A stretch of 64,000 bases of DNA from Entomortierella parvispora (lineage: Eukaryota; Mortierellomycota; Mortierellomycetes; Mortierellales; Mortierellaceae): positions 868,001 to 932,000 of the forward strand of contig OY752147.1 of the NCBI GenBank assembly GCA_963573315.1, in the 5' to 3' direction. The notes under the pieces were generated by a model. The model made no database searches. It had not been told where the DNA came from and was given only the letters and a program-made list of their open reading frames with translations. Shown here one piece after another: positions 53,762-64,000 of the stretch; the stretch's first letter is position 1; every line of letters begins with the position of its first letter. The position numbers were made by a program, and so were the translations under genes.

Positions 53762-56698
53762 TTATTTTGATATAGGACGCGGGAGCTTCTGCGAGTTCAC
53801 TTCTGATAGCGGCACATATTGCACCATTTCGATCAGTCGCCTTCGAATATTTCCCATCAGCTTCAGATACGTAGGATCGATAGTATGATCGCTTTTGCTT
53901 TCTGTGGTCAAAATCCCGGCAAGCTCCCGCATTTCCTGTGAATTCAACTCAAGGTATTCACGGACCCATTTACAGCTCTCGTCTGAATCGCCTTCTGTCC
54001 ACCTGTCGCCCCAGCGAACCGCGAGTGGCTTGCTTTCGTCCAAGGTTTCGGTTGCGTCAGTGGCAGTAGACGTCGCTGTCAATGACGAGGGACATGACAG
54101 TAGGCTATCCAGCTCAATCAAAAACTTGCGCCACAGACTGTAGTCTGACTTTTTTCGTTGGAGGTCTGGCCATGATCGGATACCCTGAATTACTTGCCTG
54201 ATATCAACCATATCGCTTTGTTCGTATTCTTGCTGTATGGTTGGCGGTGACGGCAAGGATTTTGCACCAGCATTACCAATTACATGAAAACCACGTTCTT
54301 GAGATGTAGATCCTCTTCGCTTCTTCCCTTCCACAACGGAGCCACCTGTTTTGCTTACATCAGTTTCTGCGACAGATAAATCAGGCTTGATTCTCTCTGC
54401 CTCCATGGTCTTAAACTCTTGATTCCAAAGTGCAAGAGGTATATGTGTATTGGCTCCGTCAGGCTCCTGCACTTCATCCCGTATTACGATCGCCACTTTG
54501 TCTGCAATAGAACTCGCTCCTCGGGTAAGTCTCTCAATGTTCTCTCTGATGTAATCTTGTACTTGCAACAGTCCTGTACAATGCTGTTCGTCCGACTTAG
54601 ATAGGCCAGAACCATCTGTGACGCCCTCAAGGAACATGACCAGACTTCGCACATAAGATTCGCCCTGCTCGTCACCAAAAACCATTCCTGTGTACGCAGA
54701 GATATTTTGGATTCCCGCTTGGTTATTGGCGTTGCTTTCCACTGGGTTAATGCTGGAAAATGTTCCGTAGTCCAATGCTGCGGCTGCCCGGATCGCCGTG
54801 GTTGATGGAATTTTCCAGTACGGATAATCGTCCAGTAATTGACCGTAGTAAGGACTTGCGCCAGATATAATATTTGAAAGGGTTGGCGCGGATCCGAAAC
54901 TGGCGCCAACTGGAACCAAAGACCAGGGATCGGGATGAGAAGCAGGATCTATAGAACCGTCGGTTGAATAACTAAAAGCAATGGTTCCGTCTCTTCGGTG
55001 CTTGATCTTTTTGGATTTTCTGTACTGTTGAGGAGTATGGAGTCTCCCTTGGTCTGCAACTGCTGACATTGGAGACTATCGAAGAAAAATGTTAGAGCCT
55101 ATCATCTACAGGATAGAAAATGGAAATCGATATTTTTTCATATCCGCCGAACTTACATCCAGCGATACCTCTACATTTGTCATTGCAGCCCTGCCTGACA
55201 GTGGCGTTACAACATGCAAATGTGTAAGGCTGTGTTCGCCTATACCAACAACATCCAGATTCTCCTCGTCTTTCACAACTGTCAGAATGTCTTCCTCTCT
55301 ATCAATGATCGTTTTTCGGTCTCGCTCAATGACCTTTGAGCCCCAGTCCCACAGCTTGTCGGCTTGCTTCCAATAGAGAGTCTCCCTCGAGTTATATAGT
55401 CTAGCGTTATCGCACACCAGCTTGAAATCAGCCAGAAATTCCTCGATATCAGGATAAAATCCGCGTTCCACCTTCGCTCTCATTGTCGAAAAATCCATCG
55501 GATTCTTGATCACAGAAGAGTAATCAGGGACCAATGCAGGGTCTACGGGATGTGAAAATAAGACGTACGAGTCCCTCCTAGAACACAGTGTGGCATTAGA
55601 AGAAATGAACTCCCGATGTTTCCTTCCTAACACAGTTCAAAGGTTCGAAGACATATTTAGCCCGCCCCACTCCAACCCATACCTGATAAAGCTATCCAAC
55701 AATTTGTGGCACGCCACAGATAGCTCCTTCTTCTTGGGGATTGCTGGCGTTATTAATTTGGGTGTCAGCACACGCTTCTGTGACTTGAGCTTTTTTGTTG
55801 GCTTCACAGAATGCTCTCGTGAATCTACACCCAATGTATGGGAGACCTCCGTCTGTTCAGTCTCTTCTCGCTCGAAATCATCGTTGTTCTCTTGCTCAGT
55901 CTCTGAGATTTGAGGAGGGTCGACAGCTTGAGGAGGATTGACATCTTCTGTAGGTTCGCTGGGATGGCGATGGCGGAGCTCTGGGACCTCTCCTTGTCCA
56001 AGTCTATAGTCTGCAGATAGAGTTGAGAGAGACCCCGGTAGGTGGCCTGAATGATGGTGAACATTGGACGTCTCGTCAATGTCGCCATGGTTCGGATGTC
56101 GGTGCTTGTGCTTGTGTTTTTTTTTCTTTTTTTTGTGTGTCGAAGTTTCTATCGTTATGTCTTGACTATCCCGTGAGAAGCTGCGACGCTCCCGCCCATG
56201 ATCCCAGTCCTCGCATTCGTCCATTCCGACTTCAAGGGTCTCTGATATCCGCCGCTTTTTCTTGGAAGTGTCGACTCCATGACTCGCCTTGTCTGAGCTG
56301 GCTGCTGCCAAAGAAAGGGGAGGCAACCTCAAAGATATCTTGATCGGTGGTAACTTTTCGGCAACCGGCAGAGTGGTTGAAGGCTCACCTACTCGACCTT
56401 GCTGAGGATCATGTGCAAACTCCTGATAACCATGTCGCTCCTTCTTGTTTTTCTTCTTTCTTCTTTTGCCGAGACTTCCACTTGCGCTTTCCCAGGATAC
56501 GCCATCGTCGTTCAGTTTTTGGTCCGTGCTTCCCTCCTTGTTCTCATCTTTGTAATGGCCTGCTGAATGATGTGCGCGATGGGTATAGGAGGGATCCGAT
56601 GAGGAAGGAGAGGAAGGGCTGCGTGCAGAGCCCATTGGCTGAATCGTACGTAATTTAGAATCCCCTGAAATGGATGATTTTGTTCCGTGGGCGTGCAT
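53762..56698 (-). CDS. Bromodomain protein, BRD7/BRD9-like
   Basis: Chromatin reader of acetyl-lysine, related to the BRD7/9 subunits of SWI/SNF complexes. Exons 55683-56698, 55157-55577 and 53762-55075 join in frame. The N-terminal third is Ser- and Lys-rich with basic clusters (KKKKKKHKHKHRHP), likely nuclear localisation. The bromodomain spans the first junction: CHKLLDSFIR, then DYSSVIKNPMDFSTMRAK and FKLVCDNARLYNSRETLYW, with the conserved Asn for acetyl-lysine. After it, the DUF3512-type region typical of BRD7/9 follows (DPWSLVPVGASFG, YTGMVFGDEQGESYVRSL). It shares a promoter of about 160 bp with the METTL4-like gene. Confidence 0.85.
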
Positions 56699-56861
56699 GC
56701 GAGCGTGCGTGCTGGTTGATCTGATTGTCAAGTGAGCCACCTTGGAAGTTGCATTTTTTTTTAAAAAAAAAACGTAGGCAGTCACGAACGATGTGGCTGG
56801 TAGCCTTGCCACGATTTGCAAATTTATGGCTGTGATGCAGAAAACCCATTACTCTATGTAG

Positions 56862-58373
56862 ATGGCCAAACAACCACCGTGGTCCCCCTATCCAACAATG
56901 AATACCATCGTGTGTAATCAGGACACGTATTTTCTTGGACCCATCAAGGAGCCGGTACTGGGTTGGCGCATTCGTCCTGGAACTTTTCGCGTTGCCGTCC
57001 CTTATGACCGCTCCTCGCAACCGCCGACAGGTTTATCCGATGAAGAATGTCACCCTCACTCAGGACAGAGGAAAAAAAGAAAACTACCTCAGAAAGAGAC
57101 CTCTTTGCTTTCAGGGAATGAAGAAAAGCTGGCCCAGTGGATATCGTCGCAGCTCCGGGCAACGCTGAACCAATCTCAGGCTATGCAGTTTATTCGTGAC
57201 ATGAGATCCGATGATTTCTACAGAGCAGGATCTCTTGAAAGCATGGACAGCTTGCTGGACTTTGTTCAGTTGCAACCTACACTTCAAATGCTGAAATCGG
57301 GGTTCTCGGATACGTCCTCCAAGTCGGAGGGCGGCTTTGACGAGCTACAGTTGTGCGAGGTCGCTCAAAATCTCGATATAGGCGATATCTACGAGACTCT
57401 TGTTGAAAATAGTCGACCATCGGCAACTATCATCAATGTACTTGCAGAGAACACCCCGAAATATCTTGTGCCGCCACGTTCAGCTTTTATTATTTCCGAT
57501 CTGGAGAAGATCCATGGACTGACATCAATAGGTATTGTGCAGTCACCTGTCCACTTTCCAGTCCTCGAAACTCCTCTATTTAACTGAAAAACGCCATTGT
57601 CTTATTTAGCGCAACAGAGAGGAGGATTTGACATAATAATCATGGACCCACCGTGGCAGAATGCGTCAGTGGACCGCCTCTCACGGTACAAAACCCTCGA
57701 CCTCTACGACCTTTTCAAAATTCCCATCCCAGACCTTCTAAGAAAAGATGGAGAGGTCAACACCCGGACACCTCCGGTCATAGCAGTTTGGATTACCAAC
57801 AGAAGTAAGGTCAACAGGTTTGTTGTAGAGAAACTATTCCCCGCCTGGGGCCTCAAGTTGGTAGCCCATTGGTATTGGCTCAAGGTAACCACACACGATA
57901 CTATACAAAGGGAGGGAGATTCCACTCATGTTTTGTTAACAATATAGATTACGACAAATGGTGAACCTGTTCTGGATCTCAACAATACTCACCGTAAAGC
58001 CTACGAAGGGATCCTGATAGGCAGGAGAATTCACTCGTCTTACTCACTGAGGGAAGAGAGTGACGTACATTCCAGCATTGAGTCAGAGCTGCCTGATGCC
58101 CTACTAGGAAATATTCTCCCTGAAACGAACAAGCGTCTATTAGTCAGCGTACCGAGCCAGCATTCTCGTAAGCCGGCATTAGGAGCTTTATTAAGGAGGG
58201 AGTTCTTCGATGATGCAGACCACACTGGAAATCAGCTGAACCAGCTCGAACTTTTCGCGAGAAGCCTGGAGGAGGGCGTTATATCCTGGGGAAACGAGCC
58301 ACTCCATTACCAGTATTGTGGAAGAGACACGAAGGCAGGCCCAGTGTTCGATGGCTACTTGCATCCCACATAA
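56862..58373 (+). CDS. MT-A70 adenine-N6 methyltransferase, METTL4-like
   Basis: SAM-dependent adenine methyltransferase of the METTL4 branch of MT-A70, which modifies adenine in DNA or snRNA. Exons 56862-57531, 57610-57884 and 57948-58373 (all GT-AG) give 456 aa, close to METTL4 length. The N-terminal part (FRVAVPYDRSS...) is poorly conserved. The catalytic motif DPPW is in FDIIIMDPPWQNASV, preceded by the METTL4-type PRSAFIISD segment. AVWITNRSKVNRFV, WGLKLVAHWYWLK and, after the last intron, ITTNGEPVLDLNNTHRKAYE with RREFFDDADHTG follow in family order. Early-diverging fungi are known for abundant DNA 6mA, which makes this gene of interest; activity on DNA is not shown here. Confidence 0.88.
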
Positions 58374-58559
58374 ATTCTTTATGATCGACGTCTATAATTG
58401 CATTGCCTGTCAACAAAAAAAATGAGAAAACACCGATTTGATCTGAGAACTTACATAAGTTGGAGACGTCCATTTCCGCTACGGCGTCTGACTCGGTGCG
58501 TGGGAATGAGTTTGGGGTCCAGTCATTTTGGAGCTGGTGTCCGTTCGGTGCACCCAAAC

Positions 58560-59835
58560 GGGGACCTGGGGATCGAATGGTGCCAATGGGCGTCGTTCTG
58601 GCGAAAGAAAGAGCGAAAAGCCAGCCAAGGCGATATTCATGGCGGCGTTCATGTCTCGTCCGCGGTGCGTATATCCTCGCTTGAATGCTATACAGTCAGG
58701 ATTATAGCACTCCGCCGCATCGTGGAGTCTGACTAACTTGTGGATCCCTTAGCGCCATCACCTTCCACGTGCGAGTCGAATCAGTTGAAAACTCCATGGA
58801 CATGTCTGAGATGAAAGGCGCTCGTTGATCCTGCACACTGGCGAGTGACGCATGTGCCTCTTTGGGATCTTGTTCCCGTCCATCCTAGCGTGGTCCTTCA
58901 ATCTGGAACCCAACTCCTCAACCCCCCGCCCCATGCAATAACCACGGTATCACTTTCGGCTTCGTCTTCGGACAGTGATCAAGGTGTTTGAGAACTAGCC
59001 GTCCCTTCAAGGGGTCGGTAAGGTCTACGACGAGCTCTGGTCGATGGTGCGTATTGCAGGACAAACACAGTCCGTTATTCTCGGTTCTTGTCTTGAGCTC
59101 AGAGACTTTGTCCTCATCTAGTCGGCACGTTATGATACTAGCGTGGTGTCTTCCTGTCCCCTTGAAAAAAGAGTTGAACCAACAACAACTTTGACATTGA
59201 AAATTGATCAACTTACTATCGGCATGTGTCTTGAGAGCGTTCCGCTCTTCTATAGCAGTGCGGTCATAGGCGCGTCTTAATCTTTTCGCCTGCGACGGTT
59301 CTTTATGGTCCCCGATCGTGCGAATTCAAAGAGAGGAGCACGAGCTTCTCTTCTAATGCTCTGAGCCTCTTCGACATCGTGGGCGATAAAACTGTCTGAC
59401 TCTCCTTGAGATGATCGAGGATTAAATCTTGCATGTCGGTATCACCATTTGCGAAGGATCCCCTTCAGAGGCAGACCGCGCACGCGAATTGGGGACTCTT
59501 TGTCTGGATCATCTACATTCACTTCCGACTCGACCTCCTCGGCGCCCCATTTCTTTTTCTTCTCAGCCGCGTCGCGCCAAAACGAGTCAAAACGTTCTGT
59601 GACACACTGCTTGAAAATCTCCAGCTGCTGAACATCAATTTCGTTACGAGCCACCGGGATGCAACCTTGAGGCTTCTCATGGCTTCTCTGATAGCGTTGA
59701 AGGACACTATGAGGTGATCTAATGCGGAGAGATTCCTTCTCAAACAGTGCTATATATATGAACGACAAGCAATGGTAAAAGCCTGAAGAGCGTATAATAC
59801 ATTCACCTGTTAATGCTAATGCTAACGGCACATAC
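58560..59835 (-). pseudogene. Relic with a TnpB/Fanzor-like C-terminus (E)
   Basis: Frame-broken coding debris on the reverse strand. The best piece (about 58610-58715) reads ECYNPDCIAFKRG, then HRGRDMNAAMNIALAG. That is the final zinc-finger pair plus the RD.NAA.NI motif that ends TnpB and Fanzor RuvC domains. Upstream are a Cys-containing stretch (GLCLSCNTHH, about 59060) and a charged helical part (VQQLEIFKQCVTERFDSF, about 59600). The first RuvC motif was not found. It differs from the A, B and D families and lacks an XPG part as far as I can see. Confidence 0.4.
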
Positions 59836-60142
59836 GACCTCTCAAGGAACCGCTTTTCTGCGTCCTCACGATCAAATTTAACTATTCAGCTTTTCATTTC
59901 TGTAAGCTTGGTGTCTCGCTCTGGGGCAATTCTTTGCAAGCGGCGCCAATCGTGCCCGTGTCAGAGGTAAATGAATGACTGCGCGAGGGCTGGTTGCGCG
60001 ACGACTGATGGCGAATGGCACAGAGACTGATGGCACAAAGACTGATGGCGGCGAAGCTGATGACGCAGAGGGCGATGGAAGGATTATCTGCTGTGGCACA
60101 AATTTTGAAACAGTCGAAAGACAGAGGTGCATAAATGTTCAA

Positions 60143-61115
60143 GGATTCGGCGACATGGACTAGTGCGATGTCAGGCGTGAGAGTGGTTCTATTATGAGGT
60201 TGACAGCGCGCGTTGACATGACGACAATCTTGATTTGTAAAATATGGGCAAAAGAAGCGGTGATCGATAGCGTCGTCGGAAGCATATCTTCGAAGTTTTT
60301 AGGGTCGGTTCATAGTGTCCGCGACGAGAGCGGAGAGAGAGGACTTGCGCTCGTCGATGCTGAGCCCGAAATGGTGCTGAAGGACCTTCAGGGACTTTTG
60401 CACATTCTCGTTCCGCGCAATAGTACAACTTTGATCATGCGCAAGGCTGTCCACTCATTGTTGCATCATCAATGCTTCCTCCTGGGGCTGTGCAGACAGT
60501 CGACAACTACCCCCTTCTATAAATCACCGTCATCGTTGACGAACGAAATTTCTACCATGGAGCCTTGCTGTCGACATGATAGCGGCAGACATACAAAGTA
60601 AAATAACTTGCAGTAAAGCTGTACGACCAAGTCCAATCCAGAATCTGGGTTGCTCGACATTGAACTGCCTTTGGCAATGTTATGGCTGAGGAAGAGAAAT
60701 ATTATATATTTTTTTGGTGTATGTACTTGGACAGAACTGGTATAGAATCAAAGAGGGGAACTCTAGAGTACAACAACATAGAATCGGTTCGATAGTAGAC
60801 GAAGGCAGATGTAAAAAGAAAGCAGAAAAACGAACAAACGGCACATGTATATATATGTATGTAAATGCGGAAACAGAAGACATAATGACGAAAAGAGAAG
60901 AGGGAAGAAAGTGCAATAAAAAAACAATCAAAAAGGGTGAAAACAATGGAATCTTTGCGGTATTAATGGTGTTCGGATTGGCGATAGTTGTTGGTGTGTT
61001 GTTTTGATATGTGTTGCTGGCAGCTTGTTGTCTGAGGGACGACAACGGTCACGGACTGAGGAAAATACACGTGTTCACGGACGTGTTCACCTTCGGATCT
61101 ACCCCACTTAAGAAC
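60143..61115. other. Gene-free stretch between relic E and the GATA/PHD gene
   Basis: AT-rich, especially 60690-61000, with no ORF showing family features on either strand. Confidence 0.55.
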
Positions 61116-63794
61116 TTACTTGACACGCGCCATAGTGGAGATAGATTCGCCACAGATCGATGCTCGCGTGCCGCCGCGTGGACGCACAGCTGAGACCTCA
61201 GTCGCAGAGCCTGCTGCGATTGTAAGACTTGAGGGTGCAGAGTTCCCTGATGATGTGGAGAGCTTTGGTGTAGACATCAGCGGCAGTCGTTTCTTGGGCA
61301 GTTCCACGCACACACGGCGTTTCTTCACATTTTCTCTGCACATCTCATCGCAAAACCAGGCCTTGTCAGATAGTGCAATCTCATCAGGGATAGGACTGTC
61401 ACCGTGACACTGCTGGTGAAAGGCTTTAGGGCAACCTTCACAACGGACCATTGCATTGCCGGCACAAGAATCTTGTGACTGGCAGCCATGGCAAACTATT
61501 CATGGAGGATAACAAACGAGTTTAGAGGATGTAATACATGCCTTTAGGCTACACAGATTTGCCAATAATCAACTTACAGTGCTGAAGGACAGGGCGAATG
61601 CGTTGATCGACCGTTTCATGCGTATAACCGGTCAAGTCCAAACGAGGCAGCTTGCAAGCAAAGCCGTAGCCTTTGAAGTCGCAACCGTGCTTATTGCACA
61701 GGGTGCGTTTGCCCCATGGGCCGGGCCTCCAGTTGACGCCTTCGGTTGTTCCACAGTATCGACACCAGTCGATGTTTGCCTTTGTCAAGATCTGGAAAAG
61801 AGTTAGGTTCTTGCTGCTCTTACTCTCGCTAAATTTTCTGCTTTGAACAACCGGTGGGGATGCTGGGGAAGCAGCCGGAGCAGCTGCGACAAGATCTTTC
61901 ACGGACGTTGAAGCTTGAGGTTCGGACTTCGCGGTAGTTTGTTTCAGCTGAGGCTCTTTCTGCTCCTTCAGTTCTTTAAGCTCCCTCTTGCTACTATGTT
62001 GAGTAGGAGGCTGTGGAAGAAGGATTTTCATCCTACTGTGCTCTTGCGCGGCGGCAGCATTCTCAATGTCCTCCAGACTGGGACCATGCCAGGTACCACG
62101 ACGCCTTTGAAAGTGAAGGAGAGTTGTTAAGTCAGTAAGCGCTACAAATAACAGCAATTGGACCGACAAGGGGGGGGGGGGGGGGGGGGGGGGATGGCTA
62201 CCTGATCGGAAACTGGTAATCCTCAACATCAGACAAATCGGAATCACTGTCATCACTGGAACTCATGGCATCAATCTGCATCTCATTCTGGGAATGGTAT
62301 CCGAACTCAGCTTCTTCATCGGAGGAAGAGTAATTATCGTCAGACATGTAACGGCGATGGTTCGACTCCTGATCAGCATCAACCACAAACAAACCGGAGG
62401 GGAGACCGATAATAGCAGCATTTGTCGTCTGAGCACCTGTTTCCCTGGACGATTGGTCACATGCACGCTTGTCCACGGCCTCATCTACCTCTGCGTCCTC
62501 GTCTTCGTCCTCGTCCTCATCATCATCTGAGTGCTGGAGCTCAGGATGGTACTCGTATTCTTCGTGTGTTGGTGGGGCAAAGCAAGAAACTTCGTGCATG
62601 GATGGAGAGGTAGGCGTAAGGTACCGAACATGCCGGCTTTGGAAAAGAGACCGCCTGCGTGCCATCACGCAAGCACTGCCAATAGAAGAGTCGGTATCAC
62701 TGAGGTCTGCAGACTCGTCATCGCCTGCGTTGGAAGCAGGAGGGGAGGCAGGGGCCTCCATTCTCCGACGCTTCGTGGCCGAGATCCCGCCCAGCAGGAA
62801 GGCGTCCGAATTTCGCAAGAAATCATAAGAGTGCTTACGGATATTGCATTCTGGAGGGGTTGGAAGGCTGGCGATGGCCGCAAAGTCTCTCGGGTCGCAG
62901 ATGGAGACGGGAATAAACATGGGTCTTTTCATGTCCACAACCATACTGGACGAGTCTACGAGCAAAAGGGGCAGGGACGCAGGATAGCACGGCAACAGAG
63001 AAATTGATGTTAGTCACTGATCATTCAAATCCTTGCTCGCACAAAGCAATGAGACCACGTATGAATATGCGAGGAAGGCGGGAAGGGCATAAATAAAACG
63101 ACAAAAAAAAAGAGCGCGCACCGCACAGAGAGTTTTTTTTGGATGGACAGATCTGACTGGCTGCTTAGACAGGGGAGCAATTGTGCGGGGAGCGGAGAAA
63201 AACGACATCACGGTGTCAAAAGAGAAATCACTGGAGAGGGATATTATTACCATCTGTTTGCTTGGCTTCCTGACACTGCTCGGTTTGCTCTGGGAGATCA
63301 GTCTGATGCACATCCTCTTCCTCAGCGGGGTAAAGTTGGTCCTCGGTATCGTGTTCCATAAATGGGGACATGGGTGTCATTGGGGTCGAGAAGCAGTTCT
63401 GGTGCTCTTCGTCGTGCCGGGAGGGCGTGCTGAAACCCGAGTCTGAGTCGCTATCAAAGCTGCTAGACGAAGATTCGTGCAGATAACGCTCGACATCGTC
63501 GTAGAGCATTGTTGAGGAAAGGAAGACGTCGTTGATGACATTCTTGGGCTGGCTGCTGCCCTCGAAAGTAATGATAGGGTGTGTGCTATTCGAGTAAACA
63601 ACAGAGGGTGTTGAGAGGCCCTTGATCGAGTGGTGCGTTGGATTGGAAGTAGGCAAGGTCGGTGAGACGATGTTGGCCCAGGGGTTGCTGTCGTTTAGAG
63701 ACATCGCTGGAGAGGGAAGAGGGGAGGCTATCGTGGAAGCTGCAGCGACAAATTGGCGGTGGTGATGGTATGCTAGTTGGTTTTTGGACATCAT
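61116..63794 (-). CDS. GATA-type zinc finger plus PHD finger nuclear protein
   Basis: Predicted chromatin or transcription regulator. The start at 63794 gives MMSKNQLAYHHH. A Ser-rich, acidic first exon (ending near 63254 at a GTAATA donor) joins across an intron of about 300 bp to DSSSMVVDMKRPMF (acceptor CTCGTAG, about 62955); phases agree. The second large exon is Asp/Glu/Ser-rich (DDEDEDEDEDAEVDEA). The third has a GATA-like finger, WCRYCGTTEGVNWRPGPWG then LCNKHGCDF. The last exon holds a PHD finger, CHGCQSQDSC, then MVRCEGCPKAFHQQC and WFCDEMC. A 24-base G run sits in the intron before the finger exon. An alternative is two genes split at 62944-63254. The finger families are clear; the biological role is not. 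Confidence 0.75.
62170..62193. repeat. 24-base G homopolymer in an intron of the GATA/PHD gene
   Basis: G24 on the plus strand, C24 in the transcript, about 20 bp after the splice donor. Confidence 0.9.
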
Positions 63795-64000
63795 AGGCAA
63801 CGATGATTGTAGAGGAAGGCGAAGGTCGACGAAGGGTAGAGAACGGAGGTAGAATATTGATGTGAAGAAGAGTGAGAGAAGGGGCAACAGAGGGAAAACA
63901 CGAGTCTCTCACTATCCGGTTCTCGAAGGGGCGCGGTGGCGGGGTGGGGGCTGAGGACAGAGAGGAAATGAAAAAACAGAAGGCGCGTGAGAGAAGAGGG

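Overview
This is a eukaryotic, fungal window. Genes carry many short GT-AG introns (mostly 50-120 bp), there are no bacterial operons, and the host genes are typically fungal: vacuolar alkaline phosphatase, a PHO85/CDK5-type kinase, Syo1, an LDB19-like arrestin. A METTL4-type MT-A70 methyltransferase, many F-box/LRR-type genes and a heavy Fanzor load suggest an early-diverging fungus (Mortierella-like). That placement is inference.

Layout. 0-8.6 kb is ordinary host sequence: the 3' end of a snurportin-1 gene, a CDK, a reverse-strand F-box/LRR gene, and PHO8-type alkaline phosphatase. 8.7-23.7 kb is a transposon cluster: a frameshifted piggyBac transposase, an apparently intact IS630/Tc1-type DDE transposase with one intron, an unrecognised reverse-strand ORF, then two large Fanzor-type elements in tandem (called A1 and B here). 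23.8-37.0 kb is host: M1 aminopeptidase, Syo1/HEATR3, a single-pass membrane protein, an unrecognised protein, and an N-terminal protein methyltransferase. The methyltransferase stop codon has been overwritten by a second copy of the first Fanzor element (A2, 37.0-42.5 kb, reverse strand). 42.6-48 kb is an arrestin-like gene and complex I subunit NDUFA6. 48.2-52.9 kb is a third, divergent and decayed Fanzor-type gene (D), followed by repeats. 53.8-64 kb is host: a BRD7/9-type bromodomain protein, a METTL4-like MT-A70 methyltransferase, a relic with a TnpB/Fanzor-like C-terminus (E), and a GATA-finger/PHD-finger protein.

Main discovery. All four large Fanzor loci (A1, A2, B, D) encode the same fused architecture: an N-terminal FEN1/XPG-type nuclease (MGI start, first Asp, Asp-Gly motif, ADTC/ADSC, T[KS]DSDL, NDY...G.G), a long linker that is Lys/Arg-rich and acidic in family A, and a C-terminal Fanzor/TnpB-type RuvC nuclease (GIDPGE, DEY.[TS]S, zinc-finger cysteines, RD..[GC]). 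In B, frame and intron phase carry one reading frame through four exons from the XPG core to the last RuvC motif. I know of no described family that joins an XPG/FEN1 nuclease to Fanzor. A1 has TA-flanked terminal inverted repeats. A2 lies between 13-bp direct repeats inside a host gene, which reads like a recent insertion. Both A copies share a conserved 3' non-coding segment where an omega-type guide RNA would be expected. Each A copy carries different inactivating lesions.
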